The notes under the pieces are model-generated. The model saw only the letters and a list, made by a program, of their open reading frames with translations, did not search any database and was not told the origin of the DNA. Position numbers and translations under genes: made by a program. From DATARH01 sp035309005 (GTDB taxonomy: Bacteria > Pseudomonadota > Alphaproteobacteria > ATCC43930 > CGMCC-115725), in assembly GCA_035309005.1 (NCBI GenBank), contig DATGFP010000023.1:13640-77639 (forward strand): DNA of 64,000 bases, read 5' to 3'. Below are positions 52,809 through 61,799 of the stretch, one piece after another; within the stretch, counting starts at the first letter, position 1, and the number at the start of each line of letters is the position of its first letter.

Positions 52809-54086
52809 CTAACCCCGCGCGAGCGCCGCGATCGCGTCCTTCCAGGCGGCGATCGTGAAGGCGATGTCGTCATCGGTGTGGGCGAGCGAGATGTAGTATT
52901 TCGATTCGCCCTTGAGGATGCCGCGCTCGCGCAGGAGCGCGTTGAAACGGCTCATCAGGCGGGCGTCGCCGGCCAAGGTGCCGCGGTAATCGCGCACCGG
53001 CTCGGCGGAGAACACGACATCGAACAACGGCGGCTCGCCGGAAATCTGCGCCGGGATGCCGGCTTCCCGCAGCAAGCCGCCGAGCGCCGCCATCAGTTCG
53101 CGGCCGGTCGCGTGGATGCGCTCGTAGGCGCCTGGCCGCTTCAAGATCGCCATCGTCGCGAGCCCGGCCGCCGCCGCCACCGGGTTGCCCGACAGGGTGC
53201 CGATCTGCACGAGATAGTTCTCGTCGCCGACCTTCGACTTGTCGAAATGCGCCATGATCTCGGCCCGGCCGGCGATCGCCGCCAGCGGGAAGCCGCCGCC
53301 GATCACCTTGCCCAGCGTGCACAGATCGGGGACGACGCCGTAATATTCCTGCGCCCCGCCATAGGCGAGACGGAAGCCCGTCACCACCTCGTCGAAAATC
53401 AGCGGCACGCCGTTGTCGGCGGTGATCTGGCGCAGCGCCGCGAGGAAGCCGGGCTGCGGCGGAATGATGCGCTGGAACGGCTCGAGAATGACCCCGGCCA
53501 ATTCGTCGCGGTGTTCGCGCACGAGGTCGGCGACCGCCTCGGCGTCGTTGAACGGCGCGATCAGCATGTCGTCGCGCACACTTTTCGGGATGCCGGCCGA
53601 ATCCGGCGCCGCCAGCGGAAAATTGCCGGAGCGCTTCGGCGCCAGGCTCATCAGCGAATAATCGCTCATGCCGTGATAGCCGCCCTCGAACTTCAAAATC
53701 TTGTCGCGCCGGGTGAAGGCGCGCGCCGCGCGCATCGCGTAGAGGTCGGCTTCCGAGCCGGACGAGACAAAGCGCACCTGCTCGGCGCACGGCACCGCCT
53801 CGACGATCGCCTCGGCCAGTTCGATGCCGAGCCGGTTGTTGGCGAAGAACGTCGTGCCCTTGGCGATCTGCGCCTGCGCCGCCGCGGTTACCTCGGGATG
53901 CGCATGGCCGACCAGCATCGGCCCGGAGCCCAAGAGGTAATCGACGTATTCCTTGCCCGCTTCGTCCCACACCCGGCTGCCCTTGCCCTCGGCGATGATT
54001 ACTTCGCCGGGGAAATTGCCGAAGGTGCCGCCGGGCAGCACGCGCTTCGCCGCCGCGTAAATGTCGTCTTCGGTTGCCGCATCCAC
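52809..54086 (-). CDS. class III aminotransferase / glutamate-1-semialdehyde aminomutase-like
   Basis: 425 residues of a fold-type I PLP enzyme. VWDEAGKEYVDYLLGSGPML, NNRLGIELAEAIVEAVPCAE, VRFVSSGSEADLYAMRAARA, YHGMSDYSLMSL, LIFDEVVTGFRLAYGG and CTLGKVIGGGFPLAAIAG (Schiff-base Lys) are class III signatures close to HemL. The active-site Gly/Ser pattern matches aminomutases as well as aminotransferases. True HemL makes 5-aminolevulinate by the C5 route, whereas alphaproteobacteria normally use HemA synthase, so an unrelated amino substrate is more likely. Confidence 0.85.
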   Translation of the reverse strand: MDAATEDDIYAAAKRVLPGGTFGNFPGEVIIAEGKGSRVWDEAGKEYVDYLLGSGPMLVGHAHPEVTAAAQAQIAKGTTFFANNRLGIELAEAIVEAVPCAEQVRFVSSGSEADLYAMRAARAFTRRDKILKFEGGYHGMSDYSLMSLAPKRSGNFPLAAPDSAGIPKSVRDDMLIAPFNDAEAVADLVREHRDELAGVILEPFQRIIPPQPGFLAALRQITADNGVPLIFDEVVTGFRLAYGGAQEYYGVVPDLCTLGKVIGGGFPLAAIAGRAEIMAHFDKSKVGDENYLVQIGTLSGNPVAAAAGLATMAILKRPGAYERIHATGRELMAALGGLLREAGIPAQISGEPPLFDVVFSAEPVRDYRGTLAGDARLMSRFNALLRERGILKGESKYYISLAHTDDDIAFTIAAWKDAIAALARG

Positions 54087-54115
54087 GATCGCACCTCCCT
54101 GAACCGCGCCAAACC

Positions 54116-54141
54116 GTCATTCCCGCGTTCGCGGGGGTGAC
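54116..54141. repeat. short palindromic repeat
   Basis: GTCATTCCCGCGTTCGCGGG followed by GGTGAC is a single-unit copy of the palindrome seen at 1939-2022. It lies between the aminotransferase and lactonase genes. Confidence 0.75.
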
Positions 54142-54149
54142 AGGTGCGG

Positions 54150-55310
54150 TTATAGCCCCACCATGCCCATCCAGAACATCTGCCGGTCGCCGACCTCGAC
54201 ATCGTATTTCCGCACGAAATCGAGCTTGCCGTCGTCGGCGATGCGGAACAGCGACAGCGCGGCCGGGACAAAGCCGTCGCTCGTCGCGAGGCCCATGATG
54301 TGGGCCGCGACAAGGAGGCGCCCGGAGGGGTCGATGTGGAAGGTGCGGCAATGGATGCCGCGGGTGTCGACGTGCTGGATCGGCCTCAATTCGCCGGTCG
54401 CGCCGTCGATCGCGAAGACCGCGATTGTGTTCTCGCCCCCGACGAACATGCCGTCGCGGGTCGAGGAGGCGCGGTTGGCGACGTAGACGGTGCGGCCGTT
54501 GGGGTGCACGTGGACCGTGCCGGCGGCCTGGCGGCCGCGAATGTTGTCGGGCTCGCCCAGCGTGCCCTGCTGGTCGAGCGGCGCGGCCAGCAGCGAATTG
54601 TCGGTATGATGGAACATGTCGAGGCGGTTCTGGCGCTCCAGTGACACATAAAGCCAGGGCTGGGTCGGGTGGAAATCGAGGTGGCGCGGGCCAAAGCCGT
54701 AGCCGCCGCCCGGCGCGATCGAAATCTCCGCGGTCAGCTGGCCGTTGCGGTAGCTGAACACCTGCAGCGCGCCCGGCTCCTCGGGCTTCACCCCGTTCGC
54801 GTCGTGGCCGCGCGCGACCAGGATGACGACGCGGTTGTCGGGCCGCACCCGCACCTGGTGGGCGTAGATCCCGGGATCGATGTCGTCCGACTGGCTGACC
54901 TCGGCGCCCGGCGTGAAGTCGCTGTTGATCCTGTAAACATTGAGCCCGCTCGGATTGCTGAACGCGACGAGGATGTATTCGGACGGGATGTCGGTCGTCA
55001 TATGAATGGGCCGGGTCGGTAATTCGATCGGCTCGCCGTGCCGGCTCAACGCGCCGCTCGCCGGATCGATCGCCAGCGCCGTCACATGATGATTGCGCCC
55101 GACGACGCCGCCGATGCCCGACGCGCTGTCGCTCGAGGCGACGTAGAGGAAGCGGCGCGAGGCGTGCGGCCAGGCGTAATGCACATTGGCCGGCAGCGCG
55201 ACGGTGCCGCGCCGCGCCAGCGCCGCGCCCTCGACATCGACTTCGTAATGCGTCAGCTCCGGCCCGACGCTGGCGTAAAGCGCCACCCGGTTCGCGACGG
55301 ATTGGGCCAT
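54150..55310 (-). CDS. lactonase family seven-bladed beta-propeller protein
   Basis: 386 residues. LYASVGPELTHYEVDVEGAA, HYAWPHASRRFLYVASSDS, GGYGFGPRHLDFHPTQPWLY, GTVHVHPNGRTVYVANRA and GIHCRTFHIDPSGRLLVAAH mirror the blade motifs of the YbhE/Pgl lactonase family (6-phosphogluconolactonase type, muconate cycloisomerase-like propellers). There is no signal peptide. It is co-directional with the aminotransferase gene 63 bases downstream, so the two may share a transcript. Confidence 0.85.
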   Translation of the reverse strand: MAQSVANRVALYASVGPELTHYEVDVEGAALARRGTVALPANVHYAWPHASRRFLYVASSDSASGIGGVVGRNHHVTALAIDPASGALSRHGEPIELPTRPIHMTTDIPSEYILVAFSNPSGLNVYRINSDFTPGAEVSQSDDIDPGIYAHQVRVRPDNRVVILVARGHDANGVKPEEPGALQVFSYRNGQLTAEISIAPGGGYGFGPRHLDFHPTQPWLYVSLERQNRLDMFHHTDNSLLAAPLDQQGTLGEPDNIRGRQAAGTVHVHPNGRTVYVANRASSTRDGMFVGGENTIAVFAIDGATGELRPIQHVDTRGIHCRTFHIDPSGRLLVAAHIMGLATSDGFVPAALSLFRIADDGKLDFVRKYDVEVGDRQMFWMGMVGL

Positions 55311-55405
55311 GGCATCGCTCCCTCAAATCTACGCGGCGCAATCTACCCATGTTGGCCGGGCAGCGGCTACAGTGTGACGACATGCAAGCTTGGGGAGGAG
55401 CCCGA

Positions 55406-55813
55406 ATGCCGAGTGCGATCGAGGAAAAGGACGCCATCCGCGAGGTGCTGGCCGAATACTGCTTCCGACTTGATGGCGGCCGCTATGACGAGATGGCGAC
55501 GCTCTTCACCGCGGACGGCACCTGGGACACCGCCTTCGGCGCGGCGACCGGCCGCGCCGCGATCGCCAAGCAGGCGAGCGACATCCGCGCGCGCGCCGGC
55601 GCCAACCGCCCGCGCGCGATCCACCTCGTCACCAACATCGCGATCACCCTGGCGGGCGACAGCGCGGAGGTCCGCTCGAACTGGACCGTCGTGCAGAACA
55701 GCCCAGATGGGCCGAAGATCGGCTCAGGCGGCGGCTATCTCGACCGGATGGTCAAAGAAAACGGCAAATGGCTGTTCCGCTACCGCAAGATCGACCGCTT
55801 CATCGCCGGCTAG
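55406..55813 (+). CDS. SnoaL/NTF2-like protein
   Basis: 135 residues of the cone-shaped NTF2 fold. EKDAIREVLAEYCFRLDGGR, MATLFTADGTWDTAFG, HLVTNIAITLAGDSAEVRSN, GGGYLDRMVKENGKWLFRYR and KIDRF. The conserved Tyr, Asp and Arg-Lys positions fit SnoaL-like enzymes and binding proteins. The ATG at 55406 has GGGGAGGAG upstream. Function not determinable. Confidence 0.88.
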   Translation: MPSAIEEKDAIREVLAEYCFRLDGGRYDEMATLFTADGTWDTAFGAATGRAAIAKQASDIRARAGANRPRAIHLVTNIAITLAGDSAEVRSNWTVVQNSPDGPKIGSGGGYLDRMVKENGKWLFRYRKIDRFIAG

Positions 55814-55830
55814 ATCAACCCCATCTCCGC

Positions 55831-55906
55831 CATCCCGGCGCAGGCCGGGACCCATGGCTCAGCCGCCCTGATGGTTGATGCATGGGTCCCGCCCTGCGCC
55901 GGGATG
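55831..55906. repeat. long inverted repeat
   Basis: CATCCCGGCGCAGGCCGGGA at the left and a matching TCCCGCCCTGCGCCGGGATG at the right pair around an inner GGGACCCATG/CATGGGTCCC stem. It lies between convergent genes. It is of the same general type as the repeats at 17420 and 29142 but of different sequence. Confidence 0.85.
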
Positions 55907-55960
55907 GGCGAATATTGCGGAAACGTGGTCCGTCAAAACCTTGCGATCGGGGACACTGCA

Positions 55961-56707
55961 TCACTGGTTCGAGAGGATGATCGCGCGGGTGCTCGGCAAT
56001 AATTCGGCGCCGGCCTTGTCGAAGGCGGCGAGCGGCGGGAATTTGAGGCCGCATTCGCGCATGTAGCCGAGCATTTCCGTCAGGTAGTTGTTGACGATCT
56101 CTTCGGTGGTGTGGCGCTTCAGCCCGACCGCGACGCAATAATCGTTGTCGGCGCCGGAGGGACGGCCGAACGCGCGCTTGACGGTAACCGGCAGCATCGC
56201 GGCGTAGAGCCGCTGGAATTCTGCGAACCTCTCTTTGTCGCGGGCGAACTCGCGCAAATTCTCGACGCCGTTGCCGTAGTGGCCTTCTTCGTCGGCCAGC
56301 ACCGCGCCCATCTCTTCCGCCCACGGCAGATAGCTCGAATCGCGGTATTCCATGATCTGGTGGCTGCCGGCGCGGTCGACCGTGAAATTGAAGACCGCGA
56401 TCTGCAGCCAGCTGTCGAGGTCGAGCGACCAGAATTGCGCCGCCGGCGGGCGCGCCTTGTGGACTTCTTCGGGGTCGCTGCCGAGGTCGCGCAGGAGGCG
56501 GCACAGGCGCTCGCTGTGGTCGGCTTCCTCGCGGGCGAATTCGGCGGCGAGAAACTTCTCGCGCAAGGTCGGGGCGCAGGCGATCGAGCGGCCGAAGACT
56601 TCGGCGGTCGCGGTCTCGGCGTAGAACTGCCGGGTCATCAGCCGCAGCAGCATCTCGCGGTATTCGCCTTGCGCGTCCTGCGGGCCGGCGACGGTGATCG
56701 TCGACAT
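55961..56707 (-). CDS. PaaA/PaaC-like ferritin-fold diiron protein
   Basis: 248 residues, helical. EFAREEADHSERLCRLLRDL and VLADEEGHYGNGVENLREF carry the two E-x-x-H diiron motifs, with a further Glu in MTRQFYAETATAE. It resembles the phenylacetyl-CoA epoxidase catalytic subunit group (Phenylacetic_deg_PaaA). No other paa genes are near, so the role is probably something else. The ATG has GGAGG 8 bases upstream. It is divergent from the solute-binding protein gene. Confidence 0.8.
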   Translation of the reverse strand: MSTITVAGPQDAQGEYREMLLRLMTRQFYAETATAEVFGRSIACAPTLREKFLAAEFAREEADHSERLCRLLRDLGSDPEEVHKARPPAAQFWSLDLDSWLQIAVFNFTVDRAGSHQIMEYRDSSYLPWAEEMGAVLADEEGHYGNGVENLREFARDKERFAEFQRLYAAMLPVTVKRAFGRPSGADNDYCVAVGLKRHTTEEIVNNYLTEMLGYMRECGLKFPPLAAFDKAGAELLPSTRAIILSNQ

Positions 56708-56852
56708 CGTTGCTTCCTCCCCCGATTGCGCGCGGAGCTTAGCACGGCGCGGCATAGGTGACCTGTCAATAGCTGGTCGATTTATCGCGTGCCCTGCGAG
56801 CGCCGATGTTTCAAACTGTCGCAGTCGAATTCACCATTGCCGGACCGTTGCC

Positions 56853-57593
56853 ATGCCCCTCGCGCCATCGTCCCAAGTCATTGCCGAACTTGCCCCAACG
56901 GGCGCTCTGCGCGCCGCGATCAACATGGGCAATTTTCTGCTGGTCACCGGCAAGACCCCGTCAGGCGATCCGTCGGGCGTTTCGGCCGACATGGCGGCGG
57001 CGATCGCCGCGCGGCTCGGCGTGCCGGTCAAATACGTCCCCTACGCGAAGCCGGGCGATCTCGCCGACGACGCCGAGAAGGGGCTGTGGGACATCGGCAA
57101 TATCGGCGCCGAGCCGCAGCGCGCCGCGGTCATCAACTTCACCGCCGCCTATTGCGAGATCGAAGCGACTTACCTGGTGCCGGCCGGCTCGGCGATCCGC
57201 GACGTCGCCGAGGTCGACCAGCCCGGCAAGCGCTGCGCGGTGACGGCGCGCAGCGCCTACGGGCTCTGGCTCGAAAACAACTTCAAGAAAGGCGAGCTGT
57301 TGCAATTCAACAGCGCCGACGAGGCGATCAAACATTTCGTCGACGACAAGATGGACGCCTATGCCGGGCTGCGGCCGGGGCTGATCGATGTCGCCGCCAA
57401 GCTGCCCGGCTCGCGCATCCTGGCGGGGCAGTTCACCGCGGTGCAGCAGGCGGTCGGCACCCCGAAAAAGAACACCGCCGCGTTCGGCTTCCTGCGCGAC
57501 TTCGTCGAGGAATCGAAAAAGAACGGGCTGATCGCGAGCCTGATCGAGCGCCACGGCGTCACCGGCCGGCTCGCCGTCGCGCCGCCGGCATAA
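56853..57593 (+). CDS. solute-binding protein, family 3 type, without signal peptide
   Basis: 246 residues. GALRAAINMGNFLLV, DPSGVSADMAAAIAARLGVP, DAEKGLWDIGNIGAEPQRAA, NFTAAYCEIEATYLVPAGSA, DQPGKRCAVTARSAYGLWLE and GRLAVAPPA-like ends match amino-acid-type periplasmic binding proteins. The N-terminus MPLAPSSQVIAELAPTGALR has no signal sequence and no export codons upstream, so it may be cytoplasmic. A transporter-like gene follows 3 bases later. The ligand is unknown. Confidence 0.82.
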   Translation: MPLAPSSQVIAELAPTGALRAAINMGNFLLVTGKTPSGDPSGVSADMAAAIAARLGVPVKYVPYAKPGDLADDAEKGLWDIGNIGAEPQRAAVINFTAAYCEIEATYLVPAGSAIRDVAEVDQPGKRCAVTARSAYGLWLENNFKKGELLQFNSADEAIKHFVDDKMDAYAGLRPGLIDVAAKLPGSRILAGQFTAVQQAVGTPKKNTAAFGFLRDFVEESKKNGLIASLIERHGVTGRLAVAPPA

Positions 57594-57596
57594 GCG

Positions 57597-60500
57597 ATGT
57601 ATTTCGACCGACGCCTGTGGGCGCTGACGCGCGGGCTGCGTGGCCGGATCCTCTTGGCGATCGCGCTGGGGCTTGGCGCGGCGGCCTTCGGCATCGCCCG
57701 CTTTGCCCTCCTCGGCACGCTGCTCGCCCGCGTCTTCGCCGGTGCCGGCGGCGGCGTCATCGCCCTGCTGGGAATCGGGGTCGCGGCGGCGGTGCTGCTG
57801 CGCGCGCTGCTCGACCATGCCCGCACGCTGATCGCGCATCGCAATGCGGCGCGCGTGCAGGAGGCGCTGCGCCGCCGGCTGTTCGACAAGGTGGCCGAGC
57901 TGGGGCCGGCGTGGTTTGCCGGCGAGCGCACCGGCGGGGTCATGCTGTCCCTGGTCGACGGGGTCGAGCAGCTGCAGAGCTTTTTCGGGCAATACCTGCC
58001 GCAGGTATCGGTCGCGGCGCTGACCCCGCTGGCGATCTTTCTGTTCATCGTCTGGTGGGATCTGCCGGTCGCCTTGGTGATGCTGGCCGGCGCGCTGGTG
58101 ACGCTCTTTGCCCCGATGATCTTCAACAAGATCGAGGGCGGCCGCGGCCGGGCGCGGCACGAGGCGCTGAAGAGCTTCGGCTCGGAGTTTCTCGACGCGG
58201 TGCAGGGCCTGCCGACGCTGAAGGCGTTCGGCCAGAGCACCGCCTACGGCACCCGGCTCGCGGCGCGGGCGCGGCAATTGTCGGATACGACGATGCGCGT
58301 CCTCTCAACCAGCGTGATGACCCGCGGCATCACCGATGCCGGCGTCGCGGTCGGCGCCGCGGCGGCGTTGGCGCTCGGCGTGTGGCGGGTGTCGCACGGG
58401 CTGATGACGATCGAAGCCCTGCTGATCGTACTGATGTGCGGCACCGAGGTGTTCCGCCCGCTGCGCGACCTGCGCGCGGTGCTGCACCAGGGCCTGACCG
58501 GCCAGTCGGCCGCCGCCGGCATCCATGCGCTCTTGGCAGCCGAGCCGCTGGTGCCGCCGGCGCCGGCGGCACCGGGACCTGCGGCGCCGGCGCTGCTGCC
58601 GACGATCGAATTCGACGATGTGCATTTCGCCTATCCCGGCGGCCGCGGTCCGGCGCATGACGGGCTGTCGTTCCAGGTCGCGGCCGGCGAGAAGATCGGC
58701 ATCGTCGGTCCGAGCGGCTCGGGCAAATCGTCGGTCGCGCGCCTGTTGCTGCGCCTCTTCGACCCGCAAACGGGCGCGGTGCGGGTCGGCGGCCACGACC
58801 TGCGCGCGCTTGACCCCGAGGCATTGCGCCGCGAGATCGCGGTGGTGCACCAGGACACCTACCTCTTCCACGGCACGGTCGAAGAGAATTTGCGGCTCGG
58901 CAAGCCCGACGCGACGATGTTCGAACTCGAGACCGCGACGCGTGACGCCAACGCACACGACTTCATCATGCAGTTGCCGCATGGCTACCGCACGGTGCTC
59001 GGCGAGCGCGGCGTCAACCTGTCGGGCGGCCAGCGCCAGCGCCTGGCGATCGCCCGCGCCCTGCTGCGCGATGCGCCGATCCTCATTCTCGACGAGGCGC
59101 TCTCCTCGGTCGACGCCGAGAACGAGGCGGTGATCCAGCAGGGGCTCGACCGGCTGGCGCAGGGCCGCACGACGCTGGTTCTGGCGCACCGCCTGTCGAG
59201 CGTCATCGGCGCCGACCGCATCCTGGTGCTCGATCACGGCCGGCTGGTCGACAGCGGCCGCCACGCCGAGCTGATCCGCCGCGAGGGACCCTATCGCCGG
59301 TTGATGGGGGCGCAGGCCGAGGAACGCGGCGACGATTTCGACCTGGCGCCCGAAGAATTGCGGAAGGCGGCGCCGGGCGAGGCGGCGCAAACCGATTACG
59401 GCGAGGAAGCGCCGGCCGCGACGGCGGCCGCGGCGGCGCGGGTCGGCGCGGCGGCGACGCTGATGGCGCTCGTCGGCATCATCCGGCCGTGGCGGCGGCG
59501 CTTTGCGGTCGTCGTGACCTCGGGGATCGGCCGCGTCGCCGCCTTTATCGGCGTCGGCATCCTGAGCGCGCTGGCCGTCGCCGCGGTCAAAACCGGCGCG
59601 CCGTTCGGCTATCTCTTGATCCTGATCGCGCTGGCGGCGCCGCTCGCGGGCCTGTTGCACTGGCTGGAATCCTGGCTGGCGCACGACATCGCCTACCGGC
59701 TCCTCGCCGAGATGCGGGTCGAGCTCTACCGCAAGCTCGACGCGCTCGCCCCCGCCTACCTCTTGCGCCGCCGCTCGGGCGACCTGATCGCGCTGGCGAG
59801 CCAGGACATCGAGACGATCGAATATTTCTTCGCCCACACCGTCGCGCCAGCGCTGATCGCGGTGCTGGTGCCGTCGGCGGTGCTGGCGACGCTGGCGGTG
59901 GTCGCCTGGCCGATCGCGCTCGCGCTGCTGCCGTTCGTGCTCTATGCCGGGCTCGCGCCGGTGATGATGCGGGCCCGCATCGACCGGCTCGGCGCGATGG
60001 CGCGCGACGCCTTGGGGATGCTCGGCGCGCATGTCACCGAGACGATCCAGGGCCTCTCCGACCTCGTCGCATTCCAGGCCGTCGAGCGCCGCCGCGACGA
60101 CTTCATGGACGCGGTGTGGGTCTATCAACAGACCCGCCTCAGATTGCTCGGCGACCTCTCGGCGCAGACCGCGCAGCTCGAGATCGCGACCGGGCTCGGC
60201 GGGCTCGCGGTGGCGGTTGTCGGCGCCTGGCTGGTGGCCGACCACCAGCTTGCCGCGACAACGCTGCCGCTGTTGATCCTGCTGGCGCTCGCCTCGTTCC
60301 TGCCGATCTCGGAGATCGCCCAGGTCAGCCGCCAGCTCGCCGACACGATCGCCGCGACCAGGCGATTTTATGCGGTGCATCACGAAGTACCGGCGGTGCG
60401 CGACGGGCCATCCCGCCCGCCGGCGCCGGTCGGCGGCTCGGCGGTGCGCTTCGAGGGCGTCGCGTTCAGCTATCCCGGCGCCCGCCGGCCGGCGCTCAGC

Positions 60501-61181
60501 GGCATTACGCTCAGCATTCCGGCCGGCGCCACGGTCGCGATCGTCGGCCCGTCGGGGGCCGGCAAGACGACGCTCGCCAATCTATTGCTGCGCTTCTGGG
60601 ACCCGGCGGCGGGCCGCATCCTGATCGACTCGGTCGATCTGAAGGATTTCGAACTCGACCATCTGCGCCGGCGCATCTCGCTGGTGTCGCAGGACACCTA
60701 CCTCTTCAATGATACGCTGCGCGCCAATGTCGCGCTGGCGCGGCCCGAAGCCGACCCGGCGGCAATCGAGCGCGCGCTCGAAGAGGCGGCGCTCGCCGAT
60801 TTCGTCGCGACCCTGCCCGAAGGCCTCGACACCCGGGTCGGCGAGCGCGGCGTGCAGCTGTCGGGCGGCCAGCGCCAGCGCGTCGCGATCGCGCGCGCCT
60901 TCTTGAAGAATGCGCCGGTGCTGATCCTCGATGAGGCGACCTCGCATCTCGATACGGTGAGCGAGGTACAAGTGCGGCAAGCGCTCGACGCGTTGATGCA
61001 GGAGCGCACGACCATCGTCATCGCTCATCGTCTCTCGACGATACGCGATGCCGATCTGATTGCGGTGCTGGATCAGGGCCGGATCATCGAAACCGGCACG
61101 CATCAAAGCCTGCTCGCTGCAGGGGGCCTCTATGCCGAGCTGATCGAGCATCAGCTGGGCTTAAGCCGCGCGGCGGAGTAA
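57597..61181 (+). CDS. two-in-one ABC exporter (CydDC-type fusion)
   Basis: 1194 residues: a complete TMD-NBD followed by a second TMD-NBD in one chain. First half: ~6 helices (LLAIALGLGAAAFGIARFAL ...), Walker A GPSGSGKSS (~371), signature LSGGQRQRLAIARALL, Walker B ILILDEALSSVD. Second half: helices from ~640, Walker A GPSGAGKTT (~983), LSGGQRQRVAIARAFL (~1087), Walker B VLILDEATSHLD. The order and spacing fit a fused CydD-CydC, the glutathione/cysteine exporter needed for cytochrome bd and periplasmic redox. The heme-bd genes are not near. A general multidrug-type exporter remains possible. It is downstream of the leaderless binding protein with a 3-base gap. Confidence 0.85.
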   Translation: MYFDRRLWALTRGLRGRILLAIALGLGAAAFGIARFALLGTLLARVFAGAGGGVIALLGIGVAAAVLLRALLDHARTLIAHRNAARVQEALRRRLFDKVAELGPAWFAGERTGGVMLSLVDGVEQLQSFFGQYLPQVSVAALTPLAIFLFIVWWDLPVALVMLAGALVTLFAPMIFNKIEGGRGRARHEALKSFGSEFLDAVQGLPTLKAFGQSTAYGTRLAARARQLSDTTMRVLSTSVMTRGITDAGVAVGAAAALALGVWRVSHGLMTIEALLIVLMCGTEVFRPLRDLRAVLHQGLTGQSAAAGIHALLAAEPLVPPAPAAPGPAAPALLPTIEFDDVHFAYPGGRGPAHDGLSFQVAAGEKIGIVGPSGSGKSSVARLLLRLFDPQTGAVRVGGHDLRALDPEALRREIAVVHQDTYLFHGTVEENLRLGKPDATMFELETATRDANAHDFIMQLPHGYRTVLGERGVNLSGGQRQRLAIARALLRDAPILILDEALSSVDAENEAVIQQGLDRLAQGRTTLVLAHRLSSVIGADRILVLDHGRLVDSGRHAELIRREGPYRRLMGAQAEERGDDFDLAPEELRKAAPGEAAQTDYGEEAPAATAAAAARVGAAATLMALVGIIRPWRRRFAVVVTSGIGRVAAFIGVGILSALAVAAVKTGAPFGYLLILIALAAPLAGLLHWLESWLAHDIAYRLLAEMRVELYRKLDALAPAYLLRRRSGDLIALASQDIETIEYFFAHTVAPALIAVLVPSAVLATLAVVAWPIALALLPFVLYAGLAPVMMRARIDRLGAMARDALGMLGAHVTETIQGLSDLVAFQAVERRRDDFMDAVWVYQQTRLRLLGDLSAQTAQLEIATGLGGLAVAVVGAWLVADHQLAATTLPLLILLALASFLPISEIAQVSRQLADTIAATRRFYAVHHEVPAVRDGPSRPPAPVGGSAVRFEGVAFSYPGARRPALSGITLSIPAGATVAIVGPSGAGKTTLANLLLRFWDPAAGRILIDSVDLKDFELDHLRRRISLVSQDTYLFNDTLRANVALARPEADPAAIERALEEAALADFVATLPEGLDTRVGERGVQLSGGQRQRVAIARAFLKNAPVLILDEATSHLDTVSEVQVRQALDALMQERTTIVIAHRLSTIRDADLIAVLDQGRIIETGTHQSLLAAGGLYAELIEHQLGLSRAAE

Positions 61182-61191
61182 CGGGTTCGCT

Positions 61192-61638
61192 TTAGTGCGA
61201 GCCGTCGTCGAGGTCCGATAAATCCATCTGATAATCGTCGAGCGGCCCGCCGACAACGGCGCCGGCCGAGCCGAACACGGCACAGCCGAGCGTGCTGGCG
61301 GTCGGCAGCGCCGCAAAGGCAGCACCACCGGTCACGAGACCAGTTGCAGCGGCGAGTCCGGCGCCGAGACCGGCGCCGATCACGCAGCCAAGGACGCTGC
61401 CGGCGGCGAAATGGCGATGCCGCTCGATCAAGATGCCGCCCAAAATGATCGCGTGCTCGGACTGGGTTTCGACCGACGCGGCGACATGCGCAGGGTAGGC
61501 GATGAAGGCAGATCTTGTTGGCGCCACGCGATGCACTTCAGGCAGGCGCAGCGGCGTTGCCGCGAGCAACGCAATCGCGAGCGCGGCGCCTGCGGGCGCG
61601 AAGGATCGGAGTGGACGATGGTGAGCGAGCGAGCGCAT
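61192..61638 (-). CDS. small exported or membrane protein with glycine-zipper segment
   Basis: 148 residues. Signal-like N-terminus (PAGAALAIALLAATPL), then a soluble part, and a glycine-rich helix GSVLGCVIGAGLGAGLAAAT with GxxxG spacing typical of glycine zippers. The C-terminus is acidic (YQMDLSDLDDGSH). No family recognised. It converges with the ABC exporter gene, with 10 bases between. Confidence 0.7.
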   Translation of the reverse strand: MRSLAHHRPLRSFAPAGAALAIALLAATPLRLPEVHRVAPTRSAFIAYPAHVAASVETQSEHAIILGGILIERHRHFAAGSVLGCVIGAGLGAGLAAATGLVTGGAAFAALPTASTLGCAVFGSAGAVVGGPLDDYQMDLSDLDDGSH

Positions 61639-61799
61639 GGGACCCCGTTTCTCGTTTTAGGTGTAGCAACGATAGGCGAAGGCTAACGGGACCCATCATC
61701 CTAGGCAGAGGCTCGTAAAGACTCGGTTAGGGCTGTTAACGCTGCGGCCACTAGGCGCAAATTTCGCGACTTCAACGCTTTCGACTGCCGCTGCGGGGA

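Noticed and set aside
52870..55437. 855-residue minus-strand frame spanning the aminotransferase and lactonase genes
   Set aside because: Crosses two real genes in another frame, and its sequence is Arg-rich shadow.
58305..60383. 692-residue minus-strand frame opposite the ABC exporter
   Set aside because: Antisense to two intact nucleotide-binding domains. No independent support.
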